64,000 nt of DNA from Isoetes taiwanensis. Lineage: Eukaryota > Streptophyta > Lycopodiopsida > Isoetales > Isoetaceae. A program made the translations under genes and the position numbers. The stretch is from assembly GCA_021234155.1 (NCBI GenBank), contig JAJEKV010000011.1:22952416-23016415 (forward strand), written 5' to 3'. Positions 45,147-57,282 of the stretch are shown in pieces. The notes under the pieces were generated by a model, which was not told the DNA's origin, did not search any database, and saw only the letters and a list, made by a program, of their open reading frames with translations. Numbering within the stretch: position 1 is the first letter of the stretch; each line of letters opens with the position of its first letter.

Positions 45147-47360
45147 TATTGTTCTTCATTTTTCAGGTGCAGAGTCTCTTCTGCAATGCGTAATACAATT
45201 GTTAGCAGAATCAGCAAGAAACTATATATACCATAGTGTATAGTATTTTGTCATTCTATTGTCAACAGGTATACAAGAAATTTGCATGGAAAAAGCCTAC
45301 TTTACATATGCATTTCAATATGTTGTGCAAGTTCTAGAGTTGTATGCTCCATTTTAGACGATTATCAACCATCCACTTGAAAATATTATATGATCTTCAC
45401 TCATGGAATCAGATAAGGATGTTTCCGCTATGGATAAACTGTTAGGCATATCTTTGAGTGACGGTGTTCATATAGTCCTTTGCTGGATATGAGATTATCT
45501 GCTGCAAGAAAAAAAAAAGTTGCTTATATTTAAGGGTTACCCCAAGCTCTCATTTGGCGCAAAATGCATTAGCTTAAATAGCACATGATTCTGGAATCCC
45601 TCACAAGTTTATAGCAACATGGCATATGCTAATGGTAGGCGAATAGAAGTCACACTGTTTCTGGACCACATGAACTGCCCTAGGGTTGATGCATATAGAA
45701 AACTTTTTGTCATGTGTAAACATGAAATATTCGGTTATCTAAAATCGAATGTCATTTGCTTTTGCACGAGAATGCATCTCCTGAGTTGCTCCATCTCATG
45801 ATTTTTTTTAACAGATCAGATGCCAAGGGCATTTTAATATTTTATGCTAACTTTTATTAATAAAATCTATACTGGCAATGAGGTTGCGAAAGGGCATTCA
45901 CAGTTGTTCTCTGTCTTTAGGCTCAATGAAACTCACATTGGTGTCTTGCAATTAAGTTCCCAAAATGTTGTTTGGGTGTGGTATTACCTAAGATTTGCTA
46001 AGGTTTTTGCATGTATTCGTAGCCTAATTTGTTACAAATCTGACGTCAGTAAATGGGTTCTCTTGTTCCAGTGGTCGATAGGTTTTTGTTTGGAAGTTGT
46101 AGTTTTTAGAAGGGCAGTGGTGGCGATGGCTGCGCGTCCGCGTGGAGCGGATGGATCAGAGCAGAGGGAGTTCCGGCCACAGCTCCTTGCGATGGGCGGC
46201 TGCTTGGCGATGCTTGGCTGCTTGGTTGCTTGGCCATAACCCACTGGCAGAGTTAATCTGGCAGTGGCATATTCAACAGAGTTAATCTGGCAGCCGTGAA
46301 CAGAGTTAATCTGGCAGAAGCAGTCATGCAAAATCCGACAACGCACAGCAAGAAACAAACAAGAAGCAAAATCCGACAGGGTGTTTCTTTCTTCACAAAC
46401 AAGAAGGTCTGGAGTGCAAGAAGGTCTGGAGTATGGATTTTGTGTGGCAATGGGAGCTTTCGATCTGCTTGCTCTGATTAAGCCCTTTTTTCCTTAAGCC
46501 ATATTCCTTTAACCGCCTAGATGCTCTTGGAGGCATGCCAGCCTCAGGAAGAGCCCCTGTTGCAGATTATGCTTCTATTTGGCTTTAACAGGTTATGTCT
46601 TAAGGTTTTCATCTTGAGGTTTTCTGGAACTGCCTTTTGGGCAGGGGGTTCAAATCCCCATGCTTCCTCTTCATGTTTTTGGAGTAGTGACACTGACGCC
46701 CCTCTTCATGCTTGATATTAAGATGTGTTATTGAAATCGGTGTGTATGTACTTGGTTGACTTGGATGGAATACGTTGTAGTGCACCTTAGGATGACGTGG
46801 AAATTGGGGTTTGATCCCATCTTGACTTGCAAGGGACGGCCACATTTTGTGCATTGGAAATATGACATGGAATATTCACATAATCAATGGTCATGTTTGA
46901 GCGATTATAGGATTGAGCAATTGTGGAGGCATCATGTTTGTGCATTATTTGTAGATTATTATGGTTTTCAAAAAAGGTCCATGTTGGAAGATCTTTATAT
47001 ATGGCTATGTTTATAATTGGATGTTGTATAGGCTTAAGGTCCATGTTGGAACATTTTTCTACATGTCTATGTTTATAATTGGATGTTGTATAGGCTTAAG
47101 ACAATAAATTTTCACGTATATGTCCAAAATTGACATTAATCCCTCTCTTTTAATGTCATGCCCAACGTTCAATGCCAAAACATGTCAATACAAAACCACG
47201 AAACTATTGAAAGTCAATGCGCCTCCTCTCATTTGTAAGAATACACTATCATTTTATTATCCACCTCCATATCTATACAATTCAAAGTGGAAGTCATAGG
47301 GATCCATAGGACACCTAGAAGAAAAAATAATCAGTTTTCCAAATGCAAAAAGAGGCAACA
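45147..47360. other. Unassigned sequence with short duplications
   Basis: No recognised gene is present. A 'cagagttaatctggcag' word occurs three times at 46248-46316. A block of about 61 bp ending 'gttgtataggcttaag' is duplicated in tandem at 46978-47038 and 47039-47100. Confidence 0.45.
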
Positions 47361-47460
47361 AAGAATAGAATAGAATAGTTTTTTTAACGTCCACGGAGAC
47401 CAATAGGTCATGGGACCCATACAATGGGCTAGTACAATCATTACTATTAGGATGAGAGTC
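47361..47460 (-). mobile_element. LINE-A 3' end fragment
   Basis: The 'gaatagaatagaatag' tail, the run of T, and 'cgtccacggagaccaat' followed by 'gggaccca' match the 3' ends at 24745 and 45119. It is an extremely 5'-truncated minus-strand insertion. Confidence 0.75.
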
Positions 47461-48912
47461 ATAGAATCCATAAGACACCAGGAATTCATAGGACACTTAG
47501 AAGAAGAAATGCAAGGAATAAAGTTTGATTGTTGCAATAGAACCGTATTTATACCCGGCAACATCAGGCACCCATTACTAGTTACTCTTTAAATCATTTA
47601 TTTATTTGCTTAACGTTTGATCAGCACAAAACGAATGTACTACTGACTAATGCCTATGGAAAACAACACTATTAGGCAAGAACTATGTATTGAAGAAGTA
47701 TAAGTGTTTTAAAAACAAATCGTAACTGCATAATGCACGAAACAAATGTGTCTTCCATAACATTGCACATGAGAGACATGACATATAGGTCTATTTTTCG
47801 AAAAAACAAAGAAGCTATCTTTTGAAGAGTTGTAATCTTATGTGCACAACAACAACTTCTCTTTTTCTTTCTTTTTTTTAACGTCAAACTTTATTGAAAG
47901 TCCAAGCCAAAAGACAGATACAACTACACAAGCGAGATTAAGATCTTAGGGGATAATCATGATCCATTGAGTAGGACCCACCAGCCTATGCATAAGATAA
48001 CACACTCAAATAAATCTTAAAGATCAAATGTCGCTTGGCAGGCACAAGCGAAGAACAATGGTAGGCTTTAGCAATTCTATCTTGAGCCCCTGGAGGATAG
48101 CAGCAGCAGTAATATCCAAGCCCTTAAAAATACACAATCTTCTGTGCTTCTAGGTAGACCACAACAACCATCTTGAAGCTAAGTGAAAGGCTTGGCTTCG
48201 CAGCTTATTCCAAGTATCCGGATAAATAGCCAAGAGTACTATTGTACATATTCAATCGTTGTATGTTCCAGATCTTGGATTAAATGTAATGTGTGACCTT
48301 TGAGGATAAAACAATGTGAACACTCGCCTATCTGTTTCTAGTATGATTTCATTTATGAAAGTCAAGACAGGCAGTTTATGACCAGCATTTTCCACCATGA
48401 ATAACCAAATTAAAAAAACCTCTCTTTCTAGTATTTTAAGTGGTAAGAGGTGGTCATTTTACATACCTTTATTAGGTGAACTTTGTTGCAGGCATTTTTA
48501 AATATTATAAGTGGACAGAGTGGTTGCTTGCTCCTGCACTGGTGTCTTAGGCTTTGAATATATTGGCTAAATCGTGTAACTGCCAAGAATTAAACAATTA
48601 CAAAAGGTGCTTCACCTTCATCATTGGAGTCTTGTATAATTTTATGTCATTTCACTTTTCTAAAATTACCAACTTACGATGTTATAGCTTTTTGAATGGT
48701 GTTCATAGTCCATAAAACCATGAATCGCCTTACATGATGGGTATCAAAAACCTATAGTTTGAAATGTAGTTTGGAAGTTTGCTATTCTATTCTATTCTTT
48801 AAATGTAAAAGGCTTTTCTAAATGAAATGCGAGCATAACATATTTGGACCTTCTGTGGAATTTCATTTTATTTTTGACCTATAAGTTGTGTTAAGGCAGT
48901 CACTAACCTAAA
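47461..48912. other. AT-rich spacer
   Basis: No gene is recognised. A short ctatt repeat near 48783-48798 resembles LINE-A tails but lacks the rest of the 3' UTR. Confidence 0.4.
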
Positions 48913-49038
48913 ATGCATAATTTGAAAAGTCCAAAGAAGGTGAATGTTGTGGCAAAGCTTGTGCCGGGGATGCTTATTGAAGATGCTCTTGTGCATATGT
49001 CTGTATTTCCAAAGAGAGCTGCAAGTTACCTTTACAAG
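48913..49038 (+). pseudogene. Mitochondrial-type ribosomal protein uL22 exon fragment
   Basis: KSPKKVNVVAKLVPGMLIED and PKRAASYLYK match the N-terminal half of bacterial-type L22 as found in plant mitochondrial ribosomes (SPKK-VN-VAKLVRGM, then KRA). The Arg usual before GM is Pro. A good donor, AAG|GTCAGT, follows at 49038/49039. I found no following exon with the conserved SARANA...HNHG or RLIVAE segments, so this is a single-exon fragment or part of a broken gene. Confidence 0.6.
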
Positions 49039-50220
49039 GTCAGTATTAATCTAATTAGTTATAACATTATTCATTTATGTACTTGTTTACCGGGAATGTG
49101 CAATTATACAGTAATATTTTCATAGTTGTACTTATCTACCAAAGGCATAACTAAATAGATTCATTCATACCACAATCTGGGCATAGATCTTATTCTTGAT
49201 GTGCTTAATTTTGTATAATTAAGATGATAGAATAAGAATACAGGCTCGCTGTCCTCATTAGCACATGAGCTCATTGATTGGTTGATAGTGTATCAAAGTC
49301 ATGTTGTCTGGAACATATTTTTTCTCACTTACATTCCATAGAGCAGAGAAATGCGCCAACCCAGAGAGGACAAAGAATCACACTCCCAAGGATGGAAAGG
49401 GTTGAGTGCCATTCCTTTTTGGATGAGGACCAAAATTTAGTCAAATAATCCATCCTCATATCCGTTCAATTACCCATCACTTTTTTGTAATTTGCAGACA
49501 ATCCTACTACTAATATTGCTTGGTTGGATATTGCCATGCAAATAGGAGGCATAACAAGAAGTGAAATCAAGTAGCCCTTTATACAAACAGGTACCTAGTA
49601 GCAAACTTAGCAAAAGGAAGCCTTGTGACTAGAACCCTTTGTTAAAAAGCACAACATACAAAGAAAATATGGTATCATGCCAAAGGAAAGCATGGAGTTC
49701 GGACAAAGAAATCTTGCAAAACAACTGTTATATTGAAAAAGACTTTTCGTAGATAAAACAAGAAATTGCTTCACAGACTATTCGTAGATAAAAGTTTATA
49801 CATTGGCATTGAGTTTGATAACAAACGCAGACTTTGTTCAATGGCGATAGATATGTTTCTGCCTAGGATGAAGTTTAAGTCTGGACGAGGGGAATGCTGG
49901 CATTTGAAGTTTCGCTAACTCCACTTTATGTACAAGATATCTCTACTTTCTGTTCATAGAGCTCTATTATCTACTTCTTGTTGTTTTAATTTTGTGTAGA
50001 AGAGTTACACTTCCCATGCCAAAAAGTCATTTGTAACCAAGTATCTAATATAATATGTTTTGTCATCAGCCTGTGTTGTAATCTGTTTCATTCAAATGTT
50101 CATGTACTTTTCATTTCTGCAGAATGATGTCAGCTTGCAAATAGTTGTGTCTTCCAGAACTTTTGGATTGTTGATCATTTTCTTTTTTCTTTTCTTTTTT
50201 CTCTTTTTGCATATTGATAG
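49039..50220. other. AT-rich, possibly intronic
   Basis: No repeats or domains are recognised. It ends in a very strong polypyrimidine tract (50160-50208) before an AG at 50219-50220. Confidence 0.4.
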
Positions 50221-51003
50221 GGTGAGGCACATAATTTTCCAACAGTTGGAGGGCCAGAACTTGGTCAGAAACTTGAGAAAATTTATGCACCTTTTTGCGT
50301 CTGATGGGTTGTTTACCCTAATTTGTTTGCTTCAGCTTCAGTTTGAACAATGTGATTATGAATCAACACTCCATCAACATTGTTCTGAGCACTTCATGGA
50401 CTCATTTAAATCACCTAAAGGCACTTCAATGAAAGCTAATCAGCAGGTGCCATCTTTGAGGTTAGCTGCCTCAACATTTGCTGAAATGCTAGCGACATCA
50501 TGTTTTCCTGAATGGCCGGGCAAATCCACAAGGAATGTCAGTGGAAGAGTCCATAATGATATCCCAGGTATTATGAGTTCATGATCAACAATTAAAGGCT
50601 GCATACGATGTTTTATAGAATCAGGTCAAATTAAATTTCTCATAGGTGAACAAGCCGGGAGTTCTGATTTCTGTGCAGCACCTTTGTTTATTGATATGTT
50701 TGGAGGCCAGCACATGATACTGGATGCACAAAGCAGGGACAAACATTTTGAAGATAAATTATCGCTTTCACATTATACGTCTCCAAATTCGGGGTCTGAT
50801 TTGGCAATATTTCCAGCGACATGTTTTCAGTGGAGAAGCAAATTGCAGAGACCACATCATCCATGTATAAAGAACATGCCAATATAAATGGGTTGAATCT
50901 CACAACTATTAGATGTGAGGACAATCTTGATTTTAGTAAAGACATATATTTTTCACAAAAAGAGAATTTTGAGGATTCTTTAAGGGAACAATGTACTCGA
51001 TAA
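50221..51003 (+). pseudogene. Unidentified host exons, plus strand (set 1)
   Basis: Likely exons are 50221 to about 50280 (GEAHNFPTVGGPELGQKLE), 50336-50567 (QFEQCDYESTLHQHCSEHF ... VHNDIP) and 50646-51003 (GEQAGSSDFCAAPLFIDMF ... REQCTR, stop). The acceptors have pyrimidine tracts, and the 50567/50646 junction joins in phase (CCA-G + GT). A one-base shift near 50820 breaks the last exon. The product would be polar and Ser-rich. I do not recognise it. The three pieces may belong to one gene with the exons further downstream. Confidence 0.5.
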
Positions 51004-51149
51004 GCTTCAATATATAGCACAATAACATGGGGTTTCTTTCGTATTTTTTGTACGCTTTTCAATATGGATTTGCTATGATTTGGTTGATGTATTCGTTTGA
51101 CTATACTAAATAGTATTTCTAGAGTGCACTTTTTCTTGGCCGTTGATTT

Positions 51150-51864
51150 AAAAAAAAAAAAAAAAGAAGTGAAGTGAAGTGAAGTGTATTACGTCTTTTG
51201 GGAGGCCTCCCATGCCTATAAGACGACATTATTATACATCATAGTCATAAAAAATTAGATGAGTTTCCAATTCCTCATCCAATTCCTCACTCTCACTCAA
51301 CGCATCCTCTTCTTCTATTAGGGTATTTACATTTTTAGTACAACTCTCTCTATGCTGTAGAGTCTGAATTAAAAAGGATCCAATTCTATTTCCTTCCAAT
51401 CCAAAAAAGGTACGTAAATCAGGCACGTTGATGCCATATCTGTCTCGTATTATACTATAGGCTGGACACTTAAGTATGACATGGTCTTCGTCTTCTATCT
51501 CATCTTTGCCGCATACTTTGCAGCATCTCATGGTTCTCGGAATAGTACCCCATCTCCCAACCTCCACACCTAGATGGTGCGAGCTGAGCCAGATTCTGCT
51601 GATATTGTGCCTCTTCTTTATCGATAAGTTCTCCTTTAGATGTATTGCCTCATCCAATGTAGGATTCATATGCATCTTGTACAATATCATCTTAGTCTTT
51701 GGGCTCATCCACATTTTTCTTCTAACCTTTTCATAGATCCATGTTCTCAGGTTGTCAATGGAAATTGCCTCTTCCCACATGATATCCCATCTTTCAAGCC
51801 ATGTCTTGACATCAGCAAACCATCCTTTATGTTCAGTGTTCAGGCAAGCATAAATATGTAGCAT
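51150..51864 (-). pseudogene. LINE-C 3' end: RT zinc-binding domain, tail of ACTTC repeats
   Basis: The minus-strand frame at 51864-51232 contains IWLSSHHLGVEVGRWG and a zinc-binding block RCCKVCGKDEIEDEDHVILK followed by CPAY, with the C-x2-C ... H-x4-C spacing of LINE RT ends. An acidic C-terminus follows (EEEDALSESEELDEELE). A tail of four ACTTC units (51166-51185) and then a homopolymer (51150-51165) close it. It differs from LINE-A in sequence but shares a pentanucleotide tail. Confidence 0.82.
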
Positions 51865-52125
51865 TATAACAGGGGGTTTTTTTGTGATTTTATACGCTTT
51901 TTGGCATGGTTTTTATATGATTTCATAGGCGTATTGCATGAGGCATACTAATCAGTATATCTAGAGTGCACACTAGATTCTTATATTTGAATGGCATTTT
52001 ATCTATGGTTTTGCAATGGTTTTGCCTTGCATGTTTTTGTTCCTTATAAAAACTTAATTAATTTAAGTTTACGAAGGCCATGCAAGCAACGAGGCATCTA
52101 ACTTTAGGGTTTCACTTTTCTGCAG

Positions 52126-52585
52126 AGTGCAGGACGCAATCCTTTATCACAAGTGGACTCGTTGGTGTTCTCCTGTTAGTCATCATTCTGGGCGGATGGA
52201 TTGGTGCGAAAATTGGTTGGCTGTGGCAGAAGCGAGGAAGTGGGCGGTTCTAATCTGCTTATTGTTCATCGGATTTGCAAATCGCATGACTAGATTCAAC
52301 GAAAATATCACCTTAAAAAGCATTCGAGAGCAAAGATGTCTAATCTGCTTATTGTTCATCGGATTTGCAACGGCACAGCTAGATTCAAGAGAAATATCAG
52401 CCTTAAAACAGATCTGGAGCAGCATGCAGGACTTACAGGGCTCGCCATTCTTCCCAACCTGGAATTCTTCATTACATCCATGTTTATATTACAGCGGAGT
52501 TGTATGCATAGAAACATGGCAGGATGGAAACGTCCACATTGTAATGCTAAACTTGGGGAACGGATTTGGGGCAACTCTCAAATGA
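52126..52585 (+). pseudogene. LRR receptor-like protein, signal peptide and LRR N-cap exon
   Basis: A good acceptor (ttttctgcag) precedes a frame with a hydrophobic signal sequence (ICLLFIGFATAQ), then LDSREISALKQIWSSM, a PTWNSS...HPC segment and YYSGVVCIET, then HIVMLNLGNGFGATL. This is the layout of plant LRRNT_2 caps (L-D--E--AL, W, PC, W/Y-GV-C, L-L), the start of extracellular domains of receptor-like proteins. A diverged 90-bp tandem copy of the signal segment (52251-52340 and 52341-52430) gives two signal-like stretches in a row. A shift near 52572 and a stop at 52583 end it. No LRR array follows. Confidence 0.55.
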
Positions 52586-52751
52586 AGTTCTCCAACCTCT
52601 CTTCTTTCCCATTCCTGCCTTCTTCCCTTTCTTTCCTCCTCTATCCTCATTCCATGATGCTCCAAGGTAAAAAAAAAATACAGACATGGAATGCACATTT
52701 GGGTTTGCCATATCTAATGGCCGTATATAAAGTAAAATTGGCAACATTTAG

Positions 52752-53398
52752 CCGAAGTTGCCCATGGCACATCCGTTTTTTTAGACCATATTGCAAGCCA
52801 GCTCTCAAGCAGTACAGGAAAACACAGAATACCTCTACCAGATCATGCAATTCTTTGTGAATCAAACACTGGGTATGGTTTAACCAAAGCTTCTGGAATC
52901 AGCAGTCCCTTGCAAATTATGGATGGCATCAAATTGAGCAGGTACGTATTAGAAGGGGGTTATGCATTTGAGAAAGCACATAATATAGAGGTCTTGGAAT
53001 ATTTATGAGGTCATGGTGCAGGATATGTTTATCTACTATTCTTGAGCATTACCATGGCTTTGCCAATATTTCCTCACTTGCTACATATTTATGTTGGATG
53101 AGGTTTCACTCTCGCTACATTGTCAAGAAATATCCAAATCCCCCCCGGTGCACGAATTTGGATCTTCCACATGTTTTGGCTAATTACGTAAGACATGAAG
53201 TATACACCCATATTGCATCAGAGAAAGGAAGCCCCTCTGGTAGCTCTTCTCACTTTTACTCTGCTTATATACTCCATAAAGATTTAACGTTGATGTTTTT
53301 TCTTTTCAGTTGCCTCAGGAACTTTTGCGAAGGTTTATAGTCTAATGCCAGAAGGTCCTCAGGAACTTTTGCGAAGGTTTATAGTCTAATGCCAGAAG
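52752..53398 (+). pseudogene. Unidentified host exons, plus strand (set 2)
   Basis: Three exons join in phase: 52752-52941 (HGTSVFLDHIASQLSSSTGK ... MDGIKLS), 53022-53239 (ICLSTILEHYHGFANISS ... YVRHEVYTHIASEKGSPS) and 53310-53354 (VASGTFAKVYSLMPE). Donors AG|GTACGT and G|GTAGCT and acceptors with pyrimidine tracts support them. A 44-bp exact tandem duplication (53313-53356 and 53357-53400) covers the end of the third exon and its donor GT. A possible next exon at 53482-53511 continues QFSLLLAIWK. No family is recognised; GTFAKVY recalls a kinase glycine loop, but no other kinase motif is seen. Confidence 0.5.
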
Positions 53399-53400
53399 GT

Positions 53401-54139
53401 AAGTGTTGCTTTGGAATGAGTTTTAGATAGATACTTTGTGAATGCTAACACAATTCGGCATGCCTATTTTCATGCAGCAGGTCAATTTTCTTTGCTTCTG
53501 GCTATCTGGAAGTATGCATTTTGCCCTTTCTTTTTAGCTCAATTTTTGTATTTGGAGCTATGCCTTAGTTCTGAACCATAGCAAAGCTCTTTCTTGGATG
53601 GAATATTATGCTGAGATGGCTTTGCTGCTGATAATAGCAATGGCAAATATCTGCACTCTTCATTGTCACGAGCAATGGGCTTTATTCACATGACTGCTGT
53701 ACTTATGCATTTAACCAGGGCATTTCCACAGGAGGCACTTAACTAGTGCATTTAACTAGGGCCTTTAACCAGGCGTTATCTAACTAAGCATTTAACCAGG
53801 GCATTGCATGGAACAAAGCAAAGCTCCCTAAGACGAAGGGGTCTAGAACTGAACCCAACCTTAAACTATTTTGGCAGTTGATTTTCTGGCTTTATATTGG
53901 GCGCCATGGCCCCTTTCATTAAACTTTATGATGTTATTGTTGTTTATGCCTATTTTATAACAATGTGTTTGCGTATATATAGACGACTCTTGGTATGCAA
54001 TGCAGGGAATTGAGATTACAAAATGTACTCAATAGTTGTTTGCAATGGAAATAATTTGTTTGTCTTGATGTTATTATGCTTTTTAGTAAATAATATTTAC
54101 GCCCATAAAGTTTACCTATGTTTGCTTTAGTTAGGGCCC
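53401..54139. other. Spacer before LINE-D
   Basis: 'catttaaccagggca' words recur at 53705-53810. No gene is recognised. Confidence 0.4.
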
Positions 54140-54599
54140 GAAGGGCCCAAAATTTTTTTTAATATAACAATCAACACACAACTACTATTAATATTAGTAA
54201 CACAAACCATTGAATTTAACACATTTAAATTAAAATCCCCCTTAAACCCCCTTTGGTTTGGGTGCATATTCACACGGGGGGTTACGTAGGACAGCGAGAG
54301 CCTCAAAAATATATTTACAATACATGTATAAAATTAACACCATTAAGTACATTCTCTCAAACCTTATAGTATTTTATAAATCTTAATATACAGTATACAA
54401 AAATTTGTACATGCATACCCCACAAACGAGGATCGTTATGTACGGTCCAGATCAAGGAATAAAGGGCAAATATGCCCATCCGACAGCTCTCGATGCCCGG
54501 AGTAACCCACCGTGTGAATATGCACCCAAACCAAAGGGGGTTTAAGGGGGATTTTAATTTAAATGTGTTAAATTCAATGGTTTGTGTTACTAATATTAA

Positions 54600-56636
54600 T
54601 AGTAGTTGTGTGTTGCGTGTGGCATCCATCTTTTTTATTTTAGCAAGGTACCTAATGCATTTGAGTAAAGCTTCCCCTTCAAGTGGCATAGTGCCGCATT
54701 CGGCTAGCATCATCGGATATGGGGTTTGCGCCTTTACACCCAATTCCAGCCTGAGAAACTTCTTGTGTACCTGTTCAATATCATCCCAAGAGCGTGGCAG
54801 CCCTGGTCCCCAAATTTCAGCCCCATATAATACTATGCTTTGGACTAGAGATTCATACAGTTTTTTCTTTAGTGGCCATGCCCATATGTGGGTTTTCATG
54901 CACATGCTTTGCATAGAATACAGTGCCTTTTGCCCGCTTTCAATTCTTTGTTGTATGCATTGATGCCATTTATGATTCCTGCTAATAGCAAGTCCCAGAT
55001 ATTTATATGTCTCGCATATTTCAACTTTTTTACCCAAATAGAGAAACCCCTGTTCCTGCTTGAGCGCATCTACTGTCATGTTTTTAGTCTTCTCTAGATT
55101 TACTTGCATCCCCGTTTTGTTACAGAAAGCAGCCAATTGATCAAGTAATTGCTGCATGTGTACCTGGGATCATGCAAATAGCACCACATCATCCGCATAT
55201 AAGAGCAATCGGATCACATATCCTTGAATCTCAGTGCCTCCATCACAGTTATTATGTAACCATTCTTCCAGGCTGTCAATAAAGAGACCAAATATAATAG
55301 GAGACAAGGGGCATCCTTGTTTAACTCCAATGTTACTTTCAACTGTATCTGGTATATCACTTTTGAATGGCATCAATAACTGTACTAAAACTTTCTCATA
55401 GAGTATTTGAATTGCATCCTGCAAGTGTTTAGGGACACATAATTGCTCCATTCTTTCCCATAATCTATTCCTGGGAACTTTGTCAAATGGCTTGCGAAAG
55501 TCTACAAATGTGACATATAGAGGTTTCCTGGTCCCCTTGACCGAATCAAAAATGCATTTTAATGCAAGCAAATGGTCCAATGTGGACATTTTAGCCCTAA
55601 AACCTGCTTGGGTTTTGACTCTTTTTCCGTTATGCTCAGCCCAAAGACTAATTTTTTTCTCTACAATATTTGCAAATAATTTAAAGAACAGATTACTTAC
55701 CATGAGAGTTCTGTAATTGTTTCCGTCTAGCATGGAACCACTCTTATGCACTGGAACAATTCGGTTGAGCTGCCACTCCTGTGGGAATCCTTGTTGCGTT
55801 GCTAAGGTAAACATGCATGCTATTATTGTATGGATGTCGCCCCCTGCCCATTTAAGATGCTCGGCACATATCCTGTTTTGATCCTTTGCTTTGCCATTTG
55901 CAAGACTATCAATGCCGACAGCCACTTCTTCTTTTGTAAAAATTATATCAGACCTCACTTTTAGTGGGGCCTTGATGCTATCATCATGATATAAGTGTTT
56001 AACTTGGTTCCATAGCTCACTTGCGGCAAGCGGAATTTCTGTGTGCTTAGTGCTTTTAAGCTTTTTCCAAAACGATTTTGGATCATTTTGGTATTGGCTG
56101 ATCAAGGTCTCCTGCTGCTTTAGTACAAATTGTTTCTTTTTTTGCCTTATGATCCTCTGATATGCCTTCCTTATGGCTGTTTTGCTATCATCATGGCAGT
56201 CCCTCCATTTCCTTTTGGCTATTCGGCATGCTTGATCATACCAAGACTTGCATTGTAGCCCTTTCTGTGCCCGCCTTGGCTTACATTGCTCCGTCGCTTC
56301 TGTTATGATACCCAGCAACTTCTTATTCATGTCATCTATAGTGCCATCCCAAGTGCTTTGGCCAATTTTGTCTTCTATATACATCCTATATGTGGCAGCC
56401 ATACTTGGCCTAAGCATGCTCAATTTTGGATGATCTACATGCTCCATTGCAAGAGGTTTTAACCGGCATTCATGTAAAGAGAATCTGATTGGTACATGAT
56501 CGGATTCAAGGTATTCTGTTCTTATATCAAAATCTGAAACCAGCTCCAAATCATCTCGTGAGATATCAAATACTCTACCACACTTCTTGCTCTGCAGATA
56601 CATGACCGGGGCGGCGAAATTTCGATTCCATTGCAT
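54600..56636 (-). pseudogene. LINE-D reverse transcriptase
   Basis: The frame is open for 488 codons (56636-55170). It starts within the endonuclease end (YLESDHVPIRFSL) and continues through a basic linker into the RT: NGKAKDQNRICAEHLKWAG, RIVPVHKSGS, NYRTLMVSNLF, AGFRAKMSTLDHL, VDFRKPFDKVPRN, GVKQGCPLSPIIFGLF and LLLYADDVVLFA. A single TGA at 55165 interrupts it. The frame then continues with MQVNLEKTKNM, YKYLGLAISR and VLYGAEIWGP for about 190 codons. It runs into inverted 3' UTR sequence near 54618, so the terminal zinc-binding domain is missing. One nonsense codon in 2 kb makes it fairly young. Confidence 0.94.
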
Positions 56637-57257
56637 ATCAAAAGCTCGGCATTAGTGCATAGATTTAGCAAACAAGACCAGACCTAGTTATGAGCTGATC
56701 CTCGAGCATCTATTCCAGCCTTGCTTGGTCATCTCCTCTTCCTCCATGGTCTCAAACCGGAGGGATCATCTTCCCAAGTATGGATACTAGCTTGCTTGTC
56801 TCCGGTTCTTCCATTGAAGTCTCCTGTCAAGATTACAGTCCCTTGCATTTGAAACCTCAAAATATCTTGTTCCAATTCAAAAAAGATATCATCCCCTGTG
56901 GCTCCATCCGAATAAGCCTTTTTATGACGTGGTGCAAAATAGCATCTTGACTAAAAATATCATACCAGATGGCGAGTTATGCGTATCTATACATATTGAT
57001 TGTTTATGTCCTTTTTACATGCAGACACTAAGTCTGAGTATTGATCTCTAATGTAACAAGCCACTCCACCATTTCCAATATCATTTCCTGTGTGCCTTTT
57101 ATTCTTCACGGATGTCACCAATGTGAATTCATCAATGTCTGGCAAAGCATAGAGGTCATTTCTTTTGTTTCTAAAAAGCATATTATGTCAATGTTTTCCA
57201 ATTCATCCTGCATACTCAGGATTTTTGTCTCCGTCAATTTATTTATATTCCAAACCA
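56637..57257 (-). pseudogene. LINE-D APE endonuclease
   Basis: It starts at the ATG at 57257-57255 with MVWNINKLTETKIL and DIICFLETK (catalytic Asn and Glu), overlapping the end of ORF1. NKRHTGNDIGNGGVACYIRD follows in a shifted frame near 57100, then VILTGDFNGRTGD near 56835 and SDH at the head of the next frame. Several shifts break it. The endonuclease nicks the target DNA for reverse transcription. Confidence 0.85.
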
Positions 57258-57282
57258 TTATCCTGAGTGCCTCCCATCTGTC

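Noticed and set aside
46118-46239. MAARPRGADGSEQ... as a start of a gene
   Set aside because: It is a short frame ending near a local repeat (cagagttaatctggcag), with no homology and no promoter-like context.
53310-53400. Protein kinase domain suggested by GTFAKVY
   Set aside because: No VAIK lysine, HRD or DFG motif is found in any frame nearby. The short match is not enough.
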